From: Bordetella parapertussis
Lineage (GTDB): Bacteria; Pseudomonadota; Gammaproteobacteria; Burkholderiales; Burkholderiaceae_B
Length of the DNA: 18,680 nucleotides
Reading direction: 5' to 3'
Assembly: GCA_945882005.1 (NCBI GenBank)
Contig: CAMCWG010000023.1
Coordinates: 1 to 18,680, forward strand
Made by a program: the position numbers and the translations under genes
Part shown: in pieces, positions 1 through 6,961 of the stretch
How the letters are laid out: the number at the start of each line of letters is the position of its first letter
How positions within the stretch are numbered: position 1 is the first letter of the stretch
Notes under the pieces: model-generated
What the model was told of the DNA's origin: nothing
The model's database searches: none
The model's input: the letters and a program-made list of their open reading frames with translations, nothing else

Positions 1-546
1 GCCCATGTCCAGCATGCGGTCTGCTTCATCCAGAACCAATATACCCACTTGCCCGAGGTTCACGTTGCGCTGCTCGACATGATCGAGCAGCCGTCCGGGC
101 GTTGCGATCAAGACTTCACAGCCATTGCGCAGCGCCTCTTTTTGAGGGCCAATATCGACCCCACCAAAGACGACAGCAGAGCGCAGCGTTGTCTGCTTGC
201 CATACCGCTTGACGCTCTCTGCAACCTGATCGGCGAGTTCACGCGTAGGCGTCAAAATCAACGCCCGAACCGGGTGTCGGGCTGGTGAGGCGCTCGAATT
301 TGCATGCTGCATCAGACGGTGCAGGACCGGCAGCGTGAACGCCGCGGTCTTGCCGGTTCCCGTTTGCGCTGCACCCATCACATCGTTGCCCGCCATCACA
401 GAAGGCAACGCCTGTGCCTGAATCGGCGTAGGCGTGGTGTATCCAGTGTCCGATACCGCCTGTAATAGGGCGGGATGCAAGCCAATCTCGGCAAAAGTGG
501 GGGTTGCCAACTCGGGCTGTATTGCGGTTTGAGTGTTTGAAGTCAT
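1..546 (-). CDS. DEAD-box ATP-dependent RNA helicase, RhlE-like (N-terminal part; 3' end outside window)
   Basis: The 182 visible residues are the first RecA-like domain of a DEAD-box RNA helicase, an enzyme that unwinds RNA duplexes using ATP in the cytoplasm (ribosome assembly, RNA decay). Motifs appear in the correct order: F18 plus PTPIQ (39-43, Q motif), AQTGTGKT (60-67, motif I/Walker A), PTRELADQ (motif Ia), a GG segment, TPGRLLD (motif Ib) and DEAD (173-176, motif II). The gene continues past base 1, so motifs III-VI and the C-terminal tail that would separate RhlE from SrmB or DbpA types are not visible. The start is the ATG at 546-544; no strong ribosome binding site precedes it. 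It lies 59 bases downstream of azlD on the same strand, so read-through from azlCD is possible. The helicase family is certain; the RhlE subgroup is inferred from the motif Ia-Ib spacing and the short N-terminus. Confidence 0.93.
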   Translation of the reverse strand, partial: MTSNTQTAIQPELATPTFAEIGLHPALLQAVSDTGYTTPTPIQAQALPSVMAGNDVMGAAQTGTGKTAAFTLPVLHRLMQHANSSASPARHPVRALILTPTRELADQVAESVKRYGKQTTLRSAVVFGGVDIGPQKEALRNGCEVLIATPGRLLDHVEQRNVNLGQVGILVLDEADRMLDMG

Positions 547-605
547 TGAATTATTTAAGAAATCACCCACCAGTGTACCGCAGCTGGCCCACTAAACCGA
601 GGGTT

Positions 606-938
606 TTAACTAGGGAGCGCCCAACGCGCAGTCCAAAGCACCACCATTCCCGAGGCAATCAAGAGAAAACTATTACGCGTCCAGCAGAACAAAGCCGTCG
701 CGACAACGGCAGCGAACAGCCTTAAATCGACCTGCGGCCCCAACACGGGGTCCCAAGGCAGGAGTTCGGGCACGATGATTCCGGTCAGAGCTGCAAGCGG
801 GGCATAACGCAGGGCGCGCTGCAGGCTCTCGGGCAAGGGCAAAAGGTGCCCAAAAAGTACATATCCTGTCCGACAGATCACGCTTGTTGAGGCGAGCAAC
901 ACGATTGCAGAATAGACATACCAAGATTGACTAATCAA
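606..938 (-). CDS. azlD: AzlD family branched-chain amino acid transport subunit, TTG start overlapping azlC
   Basis: This is a 110-residue hydrophobic protein with three to four predicted membrane helices (about 7-30, 45-62, 72-87, 90-106). The central segment RYAPLAALTG (44-53) followed by VPELL is typical of AzlD, the small partner of AzlC in branched-chain amino acid export. No ATG or GTG is available at the right place. The best start is TTG at 938-936, which overlaps the TGA stop of azlC (TTGA) and has an AGGGAG ribosome binding site about 8 bases upstream. This arrangement predicts translational coupling and matched amounts of the two subunits. The open frame extends upstream of the TTG, but that part is antisense-phase coding of azlC and not protein. 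The family call is strong from context and motif; the transported substrate is inferred from the family. Confidence 0.88.
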   Translation of the reverse strand: MISQSWYVYSAIVLLASTSVICRTGYVLFGHLLPLPESLQRALRYAPLAALTGIIVPELLPWDPVLGPQVDLRLFAAVVATALFCWTRNSFLLIASGMVVLWTARWALPS

Positions 939-1690
939 GACTGTGCGCTCCCTGGCTGGGTATTTTTCGCAAAGCGCGACTCGGCCCACATTCCTGCCGC
1001 AATACCCACGATAGTGGAGGCCACTAGCCCAAACCGTAACGGCCAAGGCTGGGTCAGCCATGCTGTGAAGCCCGCAGCCAGCACAGAGACGATCGCTGGT
1101 CGGGTTTTGATCAGGGGCAACATCAAAGCCATCAAGGCCAAGACCGCCGCAAACTCCAGCGACCAGGACGCAGGTACCGAAGCACTCAGCGTGATACCCA
1201 AGAGAGAGGTCACTTGCCATGCAACCCAGCAGGGAATCGTGGCGCCGATAAAAAACCAAAGCTGCTCGGTATTGCCCTTTTGCGGCGCGCTACCAAAACG
1301 TCCCATGAACGTGACAAAGACAATATCAACATTCATAAACCCCAGAAGCAACCGCATGGGCCAGGACATATGCTTGAAATACGGGTGCATTGCCGCACCA
1401 AAAATCAGAAACCGCAAGTTAACGATAACGCCCGCACCAAAAATCAGCCAAAGTGGCGCACCAACGACCAATAACGGAATCGCCGTAAGCTGAGCGGAGC
1501 CAGCATAGACGAGCAACGACATCACAGCTGCTGCGGGAGCGGATAGCCCAGACTTGACCATCGCGACGCCTGTCACAACGCCCCAAATCGCCAGCGCTAC
1601 AAGTCCCGGGGCAATGGCTCTCGCGCCATCGAACAGGGCACGACGTCTGAGTGCACGTAAAGCGATCCGGTCAGATAAGGCAGCAGTCAC
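935..1690 (-). CDS. azlC: AzlC family branched-chain amino acid exporter, large subunit
   Basis: This is a 251-residue inner-membrane protein with several hydrophobic helices. The segment YAGSAQ (62-67) after a stretch rich in Ala, Val and Leu is the signature region of the AzlC family, and NLRFLIFGAAM further on is also characteristic. AzlC with AzlD exports leucine, isoleucine and valine or toxic analogues (azaleucine resistance in Bacillus, BrnF/BrnE in Corynebacterium). The charged N-terminus (about 1-22, rich in Arg) is probably cytoplasmic. The start is GTG at 1690-1688; only a weak ribosome binding site is visible upstream. It is the first gene of an azlC-azlD pair and diverges from the zinc-finger gene at 1813. 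No Lrp-type regulator gene (the usual azl regulator) is present in the window. Confidence 0.92.
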   Translation of the reverse strand: MTAALSDRIALRALRRRALFDGARAIAPGLVALAIWGVVTGVAMVKSGLSAPAAAVMSLLVYAGSAQLTAIPLLVVGAPLWLIFGAGVIVNLRFLIFGAAMHPYFKHMSWPMRLLLGFMNVDIVFVTFMGRFGSAPQKGNTEQLWFFIGATIPCWVAWQVTSLLGITLSASVPASWSLEFAAVLALMALMLPLIKTRPAIVSVLAAGFTAWLTQPWPLRFGLVASTIVGIAAGMWAESRFAKNTQPGSAQS

Positions 1691-1754
1691 GTATCAGGTC
1701 AACGACAAACAACAATGCGGGGATTGAAGAGGGTTTTTATGCTTATTGCCTTCT

Positions 1755-1780
1755 ATTGTAGACCGCGCAGTTGTTACAAT
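1755..1780. promoter_or_regulatory. Inverted pair of -10-like hexamers between azlC and the zinc-finger gene
   Basis: The divergent gap (1691-1812) holds ATTGTA at 1755-1760 and its exact inverse TACAAT at 1775-1780, separated by 14 bases. Read rightward the second is a -10-like TACAAT (5/6 match to TATAAT) about 30 bases before the zinc-finger ATG. Read leftward the first is the same hexamer facing azlC. A second small dyad, TTGT-T-ACAA, sits at 1771-1779. No good -35 hexamer is found at standard spacing in either direction, so this is a suggestion of a divergent control region, possibly with a bound regulator, rather than a firm promoter call. Confidence 0.35.
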
Positions 1781-1812
1781 CTTTGCAACACGTTATTTTC
1801 ATGAGACGCGCA

Positions 1813-2022
1813 ATGACTGAAGCATCTGGCTCTACGGAAAACCAACACGCGGTCACGCTCACCGGCGATGATTTGCCCCTGCATTGCCCAGGCCCCAAAG
1901 CTCCTCTCTGGAGTATGCATCCACGTGTTTTTCTTGATGTCGCAAAAACAGGCACTGCCAAATGCCCCTACTGCAGCACAGAATACCGCCTGGCTCCCGG
2001 TGCAGTTGTGCACGCCCACTAG
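1813..2022 (+). CDS. Small zinc-finger domain-containing protein, CHCC type
   Basis: This is a 69-residue soluble protein. It has the CHCC zinc-binding pattern: C25 (in HCPG), H36 (in MHPRVF), C51 and C54 (in KCPYCSTEY). This matches the zf-CHCC family related to the C-terminal domain of the mitochondrial complex I subunit NDUFS6. The bacterial members are small proteins widespread in proteobacteria with no assigned function; a link to respiratory complexes is only analogy. The start at ATG 1813 is preferred, with a weak GAGACGC upstream. An in-frame ATG at 1801 would add four residues (MRRA). The gene is followed after 10 bases by the NTF2-like gene and then the hydrolase, so it likely heads a three-gene transcript. 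Confidence 0.88.
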   Translation: MTEASGSTENQHAVTLTGDDLPLHCPGPKAPLWSMHPRVFLDVAKTGTAKCPYCSTEYRLAPGAVVHAH

Positions 2023-2032
2023 GCTGCCCAAC

Positions 2033-2464
2033 TTGCCAATCATCTTTGCCACCCCCGAAGAAGCCGAACTTGCGTTTTACGATGCATTGGAGCGTGCAGA
2101 CCTGCCCCGCTTGATGCAGGTCTGGGCGGAGGACGAAGAAGTTATCTGCGTGCACCCTGGCGGATTGCGCGTAGTAGGACTGCATGCCGTAAAAGAGTCT
2201 TGGCAAGAGATCTTGGCCAATGGCGGTTTACGTATCCGCCCCTCACTCACAGTCGCATTACACAGCATGATGGGGGCCGTGCACTCTCTGATTGAGCAGA
2301 TTTCCGTGAAAAACGCGGACAGTACAGAAGTTGCACACTGCTACGCAACGAACGTCTACCATAAGGGCCCAACAGGATGGAAACTGGTCATGCACCACGC
2401 CTCCGCTGCCCCCGTTGAGGCAGGCATTCTTGACCTGCACGACAAACCAGGGCTCCTGCATTAA
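2033..2464 (+). CDS. SnoaL/NTF2-like fold protein (DUF4440-like), probable TTG start
   Basis: This is a 143-residue protein of the NTF2-like cone-fold superfamily. Recognisable points are the N-terminal helix TPEEAELAFYDAL (7-19), WAEDEEVICVHPGG (31-44), a central VKESWQEIL (53-61) and the C-terminal strand pair ending GWKLVMHHAS (115-124). Members include small enzymes and ligand-binding proteins; the function here is unknown. No ATG is present near the expected N-terminus. The family normally begins just before the PIxFATP segment, which fits TTG at 2033 with an AGG at 2021-2023. GTG at 2000 and TTG at 2006 are alternatives that would overlap the zinc-finger gene. The next gene starts 10 bases downstream. 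Family call strong, start uncertain. Confidence 0.8.
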   Translation: MPIIFATPEEAELAFYDALERADLPRLMQVWAEDEEVICVHPGGLRVVGLHAVKESWQEILANGGLRIRPSLTVALHSMMGAVHSLIEQISVKNADSTEVAHCYATNVYHKGPTGWKLVMHHASAAPVEAGILDLHDKPGLLH

Positions 2465-2474
2465 GCAACTATCC

Positions 2475-3548
2475 GTGAGCGCGCATCTAGATCTCTCCCC
2501 TTGTCCGACCCCTGCATGGCTTCCTGAACGACAGTCACAAACTTTATTTGGTGCGCTACTTGCACCAGCGAACCGTATTCGTTTTTTTCGTGAACGCGTC
2601 GAGACACCAGATGGTGATTTCATTGATTTTGACTGGACCTCGCCGGCGCTACCACACGCGCCCAAGCGTGCACGCGATCCAGCACTCACCCAGACGGCCG
2701 CAACAGACTGGCTCGACGACACGGGATCTCAAGCACTTGAACGCGCAAACGCAGGGCCTGCGCTAATTCTTTTGCACGGCCTAGAGGGCAGCAGTAAAAG
2801 TCGTTACGCGCAATCGATTGCGCAATACTTTCGTCAGGCGGGCTGGACCGTTGTTGTGGCCCACTTTAGAGGGTGCTCAGGCTTCGCCAATCGTTTAGCC
2901 CGCGCCTATCACTCAGGTGACTCAGCTGAAATTCGCTTCATGCTTGCCTCGGTACGCGCTAGGTTTCCAAAAGGTGACTGGCATGTCGTTGGGATCTCGC
3001 TCGGTGGCAATGCATTGCTTAAGTACTTAGGCGAATCACCCAACGAAGTGACTTGGCTCAAAGCAGCGGCAGCCATCTCAGCCCCCCTTGATCTGGTTGC
3101 TGCGGGCAATCACTTGTCAGACGATGGGTTTAACCGGGAGGTTTACTCTCGTCACTTTCTACGCACACTTAGGCCCAAAGTTCTCAAGAAAGCCCAGCGC
3201 TTTCCCGGAGTCATCGACACCCTGCGCATCCAGCAAGCGCGCAGCCTGCGTGACTTTGATAATGCCTACACAGCGCCCATGCACGGCTTTGCCAATGCAA
3301 TCGACTACTGGACACAATGTTCAAGCAAACGCTGGCTCGCACACATCTGTACGCCGACCCTTGTGCTCAACGCGCGCAACGATCCCTTCTTACCCGAGGG
3401 AGCATTACCTGGACCCGAATACAGCAGCAACCAGATCGAGCTACATCAGCCCGCGCAAGGCGGACACGTTGGTTTCGTCACCGGAGTCTGGCCTGGCAAC
3501 CTCAGCTGGCTGCCACGACGCATCGAGCGCTTTTTCACGTCACGCTAG
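2475..3548 (+). CDS. YheT-family alpha/beta hydrolase
   Basis: This is a 357-residue alpha/beta hydrolase of the YheT/EMB8 group (COG0429). The visible catalytic set is S175 in GISLGGN (nucleophile elbow), D303 in NARNDPFLP and H331 in GGHVGF; HGLEGSS (101-107) supplies the oxyanion region. The N-terminal PAWLPERQSQTLFGALL is typical of YheT proteins. The natural substrate of the family is not established; esterase-like activity is expected. Residues about 60-95 form a polar linker between strands that looks longer than in enteric homologues. The start is GTG at 2475: an ATG nearby is out of frame, and the conserved region begins shortly after. It ends 11 bases before the convergent metalloprotease gene. 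It is probably cotranscribed with the two small genes upstream. Confidence 0.88.
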   Translation: MSAHLDLSPCPTPAWLPERQSQTLFGALLAPANRIRFFRERVETPDGDFIDFDWTSPALPHAPKRARDPALTQTAATDWLDDTGSQALERANAGPALILLHGLEGSSKSRYAQSIAQYFRQAGWTVVVAHFRGCSGFANRLARAYHSGDSAEIRFMLASVRARFPKGDWHVVGISLGGNALLKYLGESPNEVTWLKAAAAISAPLDLVAAGNHLSDDGFNREVYSRHFLRTLRPKVLKKAQRFPGVIDTLRIQQARSLRDFDNAYTAPMHGFANAIDYWTQCSSKRWLAHICTPTLVLNARNDPFLPEGALPGPEYSSNQIELHQPAQGGHVGFVTGVWPGNLSWLPRRIERFFTSR

Positions 3549-3550
3549 AT

Positions 3551-3568
3551 TTTAAGCACTCACTTAAA
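3551..3568. other. AT-rich inverted repeat between convergent genes (weak terminator candidate)
   Basis: TTTAAG (3551-3556) and CTTAAA (3563-3568) form a 6-base stem with a 6-base loop that covers the last codons and stop of the metalloprotease gene, right after the hydrolase stop. There is no run of T after the stem in either direction and the stem is AT-only apart from one G-C pair, so stability is low. It is the only dyad I see at this convergent junction. Confidence 0.25.
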
Positions 3569-5095
3569 GCGTTCGAGTAGGCGCCGATCATCTGATATTT
3601 TTGCTGTCAACGTGCGGATTTGACCGTCGATCTGCGACTGAATATAGAAATCTTTAGACTGCGCACGCGCCTGCTGTAGTTGTGTCACCGCAGCCGGTAA
3701 AGCGCCGACACGCTCGTAATATGCAGCCATCGACTGGTTGGCCGCAACGGGGTCACCCAGTCTGTCCTGAGAGCCGGCAAGCATCTTGTAGAAGTCCGGT
3801 TCTTCATTCGGCCAGCGTTTGATTTGGGCCTTGAGAAAACTCGCAGCCTCTGCGTCTTTGTTCGTGCCTTGCAAGGTCTGGGCCACACGCATCGCGAAAG
3901 AGCGACGCGTCGTCCACCGCTTATTGCCTGCCTGGGCTGCGGCCAAGGCTGACGCATATTGCCGATTAACGATGTCAATATCGATTTTTTGCAGATCCAG
4001 ATAAGGGGATGACATCTTGAAAGACTGCGCCTGCTGCAGGGCCGTCGCCGCGGCCGCTGGATCTTGCCGAGCAAGCGCCGCTAGCGATACGCCATACCAG
4101 GCCGCCACGCGACGTGCCTGTGCATCAGCGCCATTGCTGGCACTGGCTGGTGCACGTGCCTCATCCTCCAATTGATCCAGCGCTTGGCGCAACGCACGCG
4201 GATCTAAAGCTTGCAACACTCTTGCCTTCGCACGCACGAACCAAAACTCATCTGAGGCCTGAGATTTATTGGCAGGATATTGGCGTATGCGGTTTTGCAT
4301 GTCAGTCATACGCTGAATACTTAAGGGGTGGGTGCTGGCGTAGACACCACCGCCACGCCCCTCGTTCAGGGAAGAGGCATTCATCAGTCTGCCGAACATC
4401 AGTGCCATGCCGTTTGGGTCATAGCCAGCTTTGCGCAACATTTCCACCCCTGTACGATCGGCTTCTTGTTCGGCATCGCGAGAAAATCCCAGCTGTCGAT
4501 CGATCATGGCCGCCTGACCAAATGCTGCAATCCCCATCGCAGCTTGGCCACCGCCCGGAATCAGTGCCGCTAAGACAGCTGCCACCAAAGTTGCCAAGGC
4601 AAGATGACCACTCTGCGTTTGCTGTGTCAGTCCGCGCGCAATATGGCGTTGCGTGACGTGTGCGATTTCATGTGCCACGACGCCCGCAAGCTCAGACTCT
4701 GCTCCGGCCAACACGATCAATCCAGTTTGCACACCAATAAAACCACCAGGCATGGCAAAGGCGTTCACGACGGGGTTACGCACGCCAAAGACGTCTACTT
4801 GGGGTGCTCCGCCAGGGGCGAAAGCAGCGATCTTGCGACCCATTTCATTCAAATACTGACTCAGATCCGGATCATTGATGTATTCAGGATCCCGCCGCCC
4901 CTGCACCATGATGGCCTCGCCCAACCGGCGCTCAACGACCGGGGACAACTCTGCCGAGGCGGGGGACCCCAGCGTTGGAACAGCGGCGGGTTGTGCCCAC
5001 GAAGCAGGCGGGGCGCACAACAACGCACATATCACCCAAATAAGACACTGGGATGACGAATTAATTTGACGGGATTTTGAATGTTTGTAGGCCAT
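3560..5095 (-). CDS. bepA: M48-family periplasmic metalloprotease with C-terminal repeat domain, BepA-like
   Basis: This is a 511-residue protein with an N-terminal hydrophobic segment (about 17-32) ending APPASWA before QPAA, consistent with a signal peptide cleaved near residue 34. The zinc site is HEIAH (142-146) with a third ligand E211 in EADRTG. H256 in STHPLS is also as in BepA. A Gly/Ala-rich hydrophobic stretch (163-195) lies between ligands, as in this family. Residues about 285-511 are Ala- and Gln-rich helical pairs resembling TPR repeats. BepA (YfgC) assists assembly or degradation of stalled outer-membrane proteins such as LptD in the periplasm, in part through its TPR domain. 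The start is ATG at 5095, inside a 12-base palindrome and without a visible ribosome binding site. It diverges from galU. The gene symbol is by family resemblance. Confidence 0.88.
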   Translation of the reverse strand: MAYKHSKSRQINSSSQCLIWVICALLCAPPASWAQPAAVPTLGSPASAELSPVVERRLGEAIMVQGRRDPEYINDPDLSQYLNEMGRKIAAFAPGGAPQVDVFGVRNPVVNAFAMPGGFIGVQTGLIVLAGAESELAGVVAHEIAHVTQRHIARGLTQQTQSGHLALATLVAAVLAALIPGGGQAAMGIAAFGQAAMIDRQLGFSRDAEQEADRTGVEMLRKAGYDPNGMALMFGRLMNASSLNEGRGGGVYASTHPLSIQRMTDMQNRIRQYPANKSQASDEFWFVRAKARVLQALDPRALRQALDQLEDEARAPASASNGADAQARRVAAWYGVSLAALARQDPAAAATALQQAQSFKMSSPYLDLQKIDIDIVNRQYASALAAAQAGNKRWTTRRSFAMRVAQTLQGTNKDAEAASFLKAQIKRWPNEEPDFYKMLAGSQDRLGDPVAANQSMAAYYERVGALPAAVTQLQQARAQSKDFYIQSQIDGQIRTLTAKISDDRRLLERFK

Positions 5096-5106
5096 AAGCT
5101 TATGAT
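5077..5106 (+). promoter_or_regulatory. Putative sigma70-type promoter for galU
   Basis: TTGAAT (5077-5082, 4/6 to TTGACA) and TATGAT (5101-5106, 5/6 to TATAAT) are separated by 18 bases. Transcription would begin near 5113 and give a leader of about 50 bases before the galU ATG. The -35 lies inside the first codons of the divergent metalloprotease gene. Confidence 0.45.
5093..5104. promoter_or_regulatory. Perfect 12-base palindrome over the metalloprotease start and the galU -10
   Basis: CATAAGCTTATG is its own reverse complement. Its left end is the start codon of the metalloprotease gene on the minus strand. Its right end overlaps TATGAT (5101-5106), the best -10-like hexamer for galU. 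A dimeric regulator bound here would block both genes, but the match to any known operator is not recognised and chance is possible. Confidence 0.3.
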
Positions 5107-5127
5107 AGCGGCTGTCGAGATATGTTC

Positions 5128-5147
5128 CGCCCTTTGGGCGAATTTTT
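5128..5147 (+). terminator. Hairpin with T-run in the galU leader (attenuator-like)
   Basis: CGCCC (5128-5132) and GGGCG (5136-5140) pair around a TTT loop and are followed by AATTTTT (5141-5147). The shape is that of a short intrinsic terminator, located between the putative galU promoter and the galU ribosome binding site (AAGGA at 5150-5154). The stem is only five G-C pairs and the loop three bases. It could attenuate galU, stabilise the 5' end of its mRNA, or be incidental. Confidence 0.35.
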
Positions 5148-5162
5148 GCAAGGAATCAAAAA

Positions 5163-5999
5163 ATGCGCCCTGTACGCAAAGCGGTTTTCCCCGTCGCCGG
5201 ACTTGGAACCCGTTTTTTACCCGCTACCAAGGCGATGCCCAAAGAAATGCTGCCTGTGGTGGATAAGCCCCTGATTCAGTACGCTGTTGAAGAGGCTGTT
5301 GCAGCCGGAATCACCGACCTTATTTTTGTGACGGGCCGCAACAAGCGCGCCATCGAAGACCATTTTGACTCTGCACCTGAAATGGAAAATGAATTAGCGC
5401 GCAAGGGTAAGGCTGAATTGCTCGCCATTGTTCAAGGCATCCTGCCCTCCAATGTCAGCTGCATTTACATTCGTCAATCGGCGCCACTTGGCCTCGGCCA
5501 TGCGGTCCTAACGGCAGCGCCTATCGTGGGTGACGAGCCTTTTGCGGTGCTGTTGGCGGACGACTTGCTAGATGCAGAGCGGCCTGTCATGGGGCAACTC
5601 ATCGACGCAGCGCTCACCTACCAGGGCAGTATTTTGGGCGTACAGGAAGTGCCGCTGAGTGACACAGACAGATATGGCATTGTGGCAACCGATCCTGCAG
5701 GCCCCCGCACAGAACGTGTCCGGCACATCGTTGAGAAACCAAAATCGGATGTCGCCCCCTCTACCCTGGCGGTGGTGGGTCGCTATGTTCTAGACGCCAG
5801 AATTTTTGCCCACTTGCGCCAAACAAAAGCAGGCGCTGGGGGTGAAATTCAGCTGACCGACGGCATTGCCTCTTTACTCAAAGAGCAACCCGTATTCGCT
5901 CATCGCTACGAAGGCATTCGCTATGACTGTGGCAACAAAGAGGGCATGTTCAGAGCAACGGTCGCGCTTGGGCGTAAGTACCACGGCCTGATCCCCTGA
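5163..5999 (+). CDS. galU: UTP--glucose-1-phosphate uridylyltransferase
   Basis: This 278-residue cytoplasmic enzyme makes UDP-glucose from UTP and glucose-1-phosphate, feeding lipopolysaccharide, capsule, trehalose and other sugar pathways. The N-terminal nucleotide-binding loop [17 protein letters not shown] (13-29) is diagnostic for the GalU group. [10 protein letters not shown] (106-115) and the metal-binding LLADD (130-134) follow, as does VEKPKSD in the sugar-binding half and a C-terminal YDCGNKEG. Length is normal for bacterial GalU, with no truncation. The start at ATG 5163 is well supported by AAGGA at 5150-5154. It stands alone on the plus strand between the divergent metalloprotease and convergent ctaG. 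A hairpin in its leader may affect expression. Confidence 0.96.
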   Translation: MRPVRKAVFPVAGLGTRFLPATKAMPKEMLPVVDKPLIQYAVEEAVAAGITDLIFVTGRNKRAIEDHFDSAPEMENELARKGKAELLAIVQGILPSNVSCIYIRQSAPLGLGHAVLTAAPIVGDEPFAVLLADDLLDAERPVMGQLIDAALTYQGSILGVQEVPLSDTDRYGIVATDPAGPRTERVRHIVEKPKSDVAPSTLAVVGRYVLDARIFAHLRQTKAGAGGEIQLTDGIASLLKEQPVFAHRYEGIRYDCGNKEGMFRATVALGRKYHGLIP

Positions 6000-6005
6000 T
6001 CAGGC
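5986..6005. terminator. Perfect 8-bp hairpin over the galU stop codon, between convergent genes
   Basis: GCCTGATC (5986-5993) and GATCAGGC (5998-6005) form a perfect stem around CCCT, with the galU TGA (5997-5999) inside. It lies at the galU/ctaG convergent junction, where a bidirectional terminator is expected. There is no T-run on either side, so it may act as an mRNA 3'-end stabiliser or a pause site rather than a classical intrinsic terminator. Confidence 0.45.
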
Positions 6006-6013
6006 AACAAGCC

Positions 6014-6853
6014 TCAGCGTGAACGGAGCGCGCGGGGCTTGGCGCCCCCCCAACGCCCCGAGGCGGAGAGTCGCATCAAAGTGCGTAACGCGACCAACAG
6101 ACCGATCACCTCCGTCATCGCCGCCGGGATCCACATCGTCAGTCCGCCAATCATCTGATCAGCCTGCGGCGTCATCGCGATCGCGCGTCCGCACAAATCA
6201 AATAGAGGGTACAAATCACGCTCGGTGAACGCAATGACAGCGCCAGCGACCATCTGTGGCGCCATCGTCAAAATGGGCGAGATCACGCGTCCGCCGGGTG
6301 TCATCGCTGCAGGCGGATTTGGGCGACGATCCAAAATCAAATTCCAGTACATAAAACCTGTAATGACGACTGACCAATTCATCAAGCGATAAAGCCTCCA
6401 GTCCAGCATCGAATAAAACTGCACCGAAGGAATCAGCCAAATCACAACCAAAAACACAAACAAGGCTGGCACAAGGATAGGATTGGTGAGCAGCGAGACG
6501 ACGGCCCGCCCCCAAAACGTTTGCGTAAATTTGAATAACGCCTGCCTCAGGACGCGCGGTAGGCCCGCGCGCATGACTGACCCCGGGTAGGCCGCCATGA
6601 CGACAAGCGGTCCAAGATGGTGCAATACAAGGTGCTGGATGCGATGCATAAAGAACATGCGCTCAGCGTAATAATCGAGCATGGTGTGCATCGAGAAGTA
6701 CAGCATCGCCCAGCCAGTCCAGAAAAACACTTGCCGCGCGCGCGATACGCGGCGCACACGCACGCCACGCACGAACAGCCAAGCGCTCAGCACGAAGCAC
6801 AAAACCAGTACAGGGGATAATTCCCAGGGCTTAAGCCAGTTCAGCCAATCCAT
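6014..6853 (-). CDS. ctaG: Cytochrome c oxidase assembly factor, CtaG (Caa3) family
   Basis: This 279-residue polytopic inner-membrane protein belongs to the caa3-type CtaG family (Pfam Caa3_CtaG), implicated in assembly of haem-copper oxidases. The His-rich segment SMHTMLDYYAERMFFMHR (54-71) followed by H74, H78 and H79 in the second membrane region is the family hallmark and a likely metal site. Around seven hydrophobic helices are visible (about 12-28, 43-58, 76-89, 125-142, 158-174, 198-209, 236-258). The start is ATG at 6853, with GAAAGG seven bases upstream; an upstream in-frame ATG at 6955 gives a charged extension unlike the family and is rejected. No oxidase subunit gene is nearby. 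It is not the unrelated Cox11-type CtaG, which has one membrane helix and a CFCF motif. Confidence 0.88.
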   Translation of the reverse strand: MDWLNWLKPWELSPVLVLCFVLSAWLFVRGVRVRRVSRARQVFFWTGWAMLYFSMHTMLDYYAERMFFMHRIQHLVLHHLGPLVVMAAYPGSVMRAGLPRVLRQALFKFTQTFWGRAVVSLLTNPILVPALFVFLVVIWLIPSVQFYSMLDWRLYRLMNWSVVITGFMYWNLILDRRPNPPAAMTPGGRVISPILTMAPQMVAGAVIAFTERDLYPLFDLCGRAIAMTPQADQMIGGLTMWIPAAMTEVIGLLVALRTLMRLSASGRWGGAKPRALRSR

Positions 6854-6961
6854 CACACAACCTTTCAAATGATCGGAGATCAGCACACAATCCACCCCAT
6901 GGATTGTAGTATGTTGGAACGAATCCGAATTCGATTTCCCTTCGCCACGAGCCAAATCCTC

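Noticed and set aside
594..606. Small inverted repeat AAACC-gag-GGTTT at the end of azlD as a terminator
   Set aside because: The stem is five bases with no T-run after it on the minus strand, so it does not support a terminator between azlD and the helicase.
939..1259. Upstream extension of the azlD reading frame toward an ATG near 1259
   Set aside because: It lies wholly within azlC on the same strand in another phase, and its translation lacks membrane-protein character; azlD starts at the overlapping TTG.
4114..4656. Plus-strand open frame of 180 codons inside the metalloprotease gene
   Set aside because: The opposite strand encodes the zinc site and repeat region of an M48 protease; the plus frame has no recognisable domain.
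6854..6955. N-terminal extension of ctaG from the ATG at 6955
   Set aside because: The ATG at 6853 has a good GAAAGG site and gives the expected membrane-protein N-terminus; the extension is polar and unlike the family.
6869..6961. Extended pepP N-terminus from an upstream start (6869 or 6911)
   Set aside because: The added residues do not resemble the PepP N-terminus and overlap the divergent control region of ctaG; ATG 6962 fits the family better.
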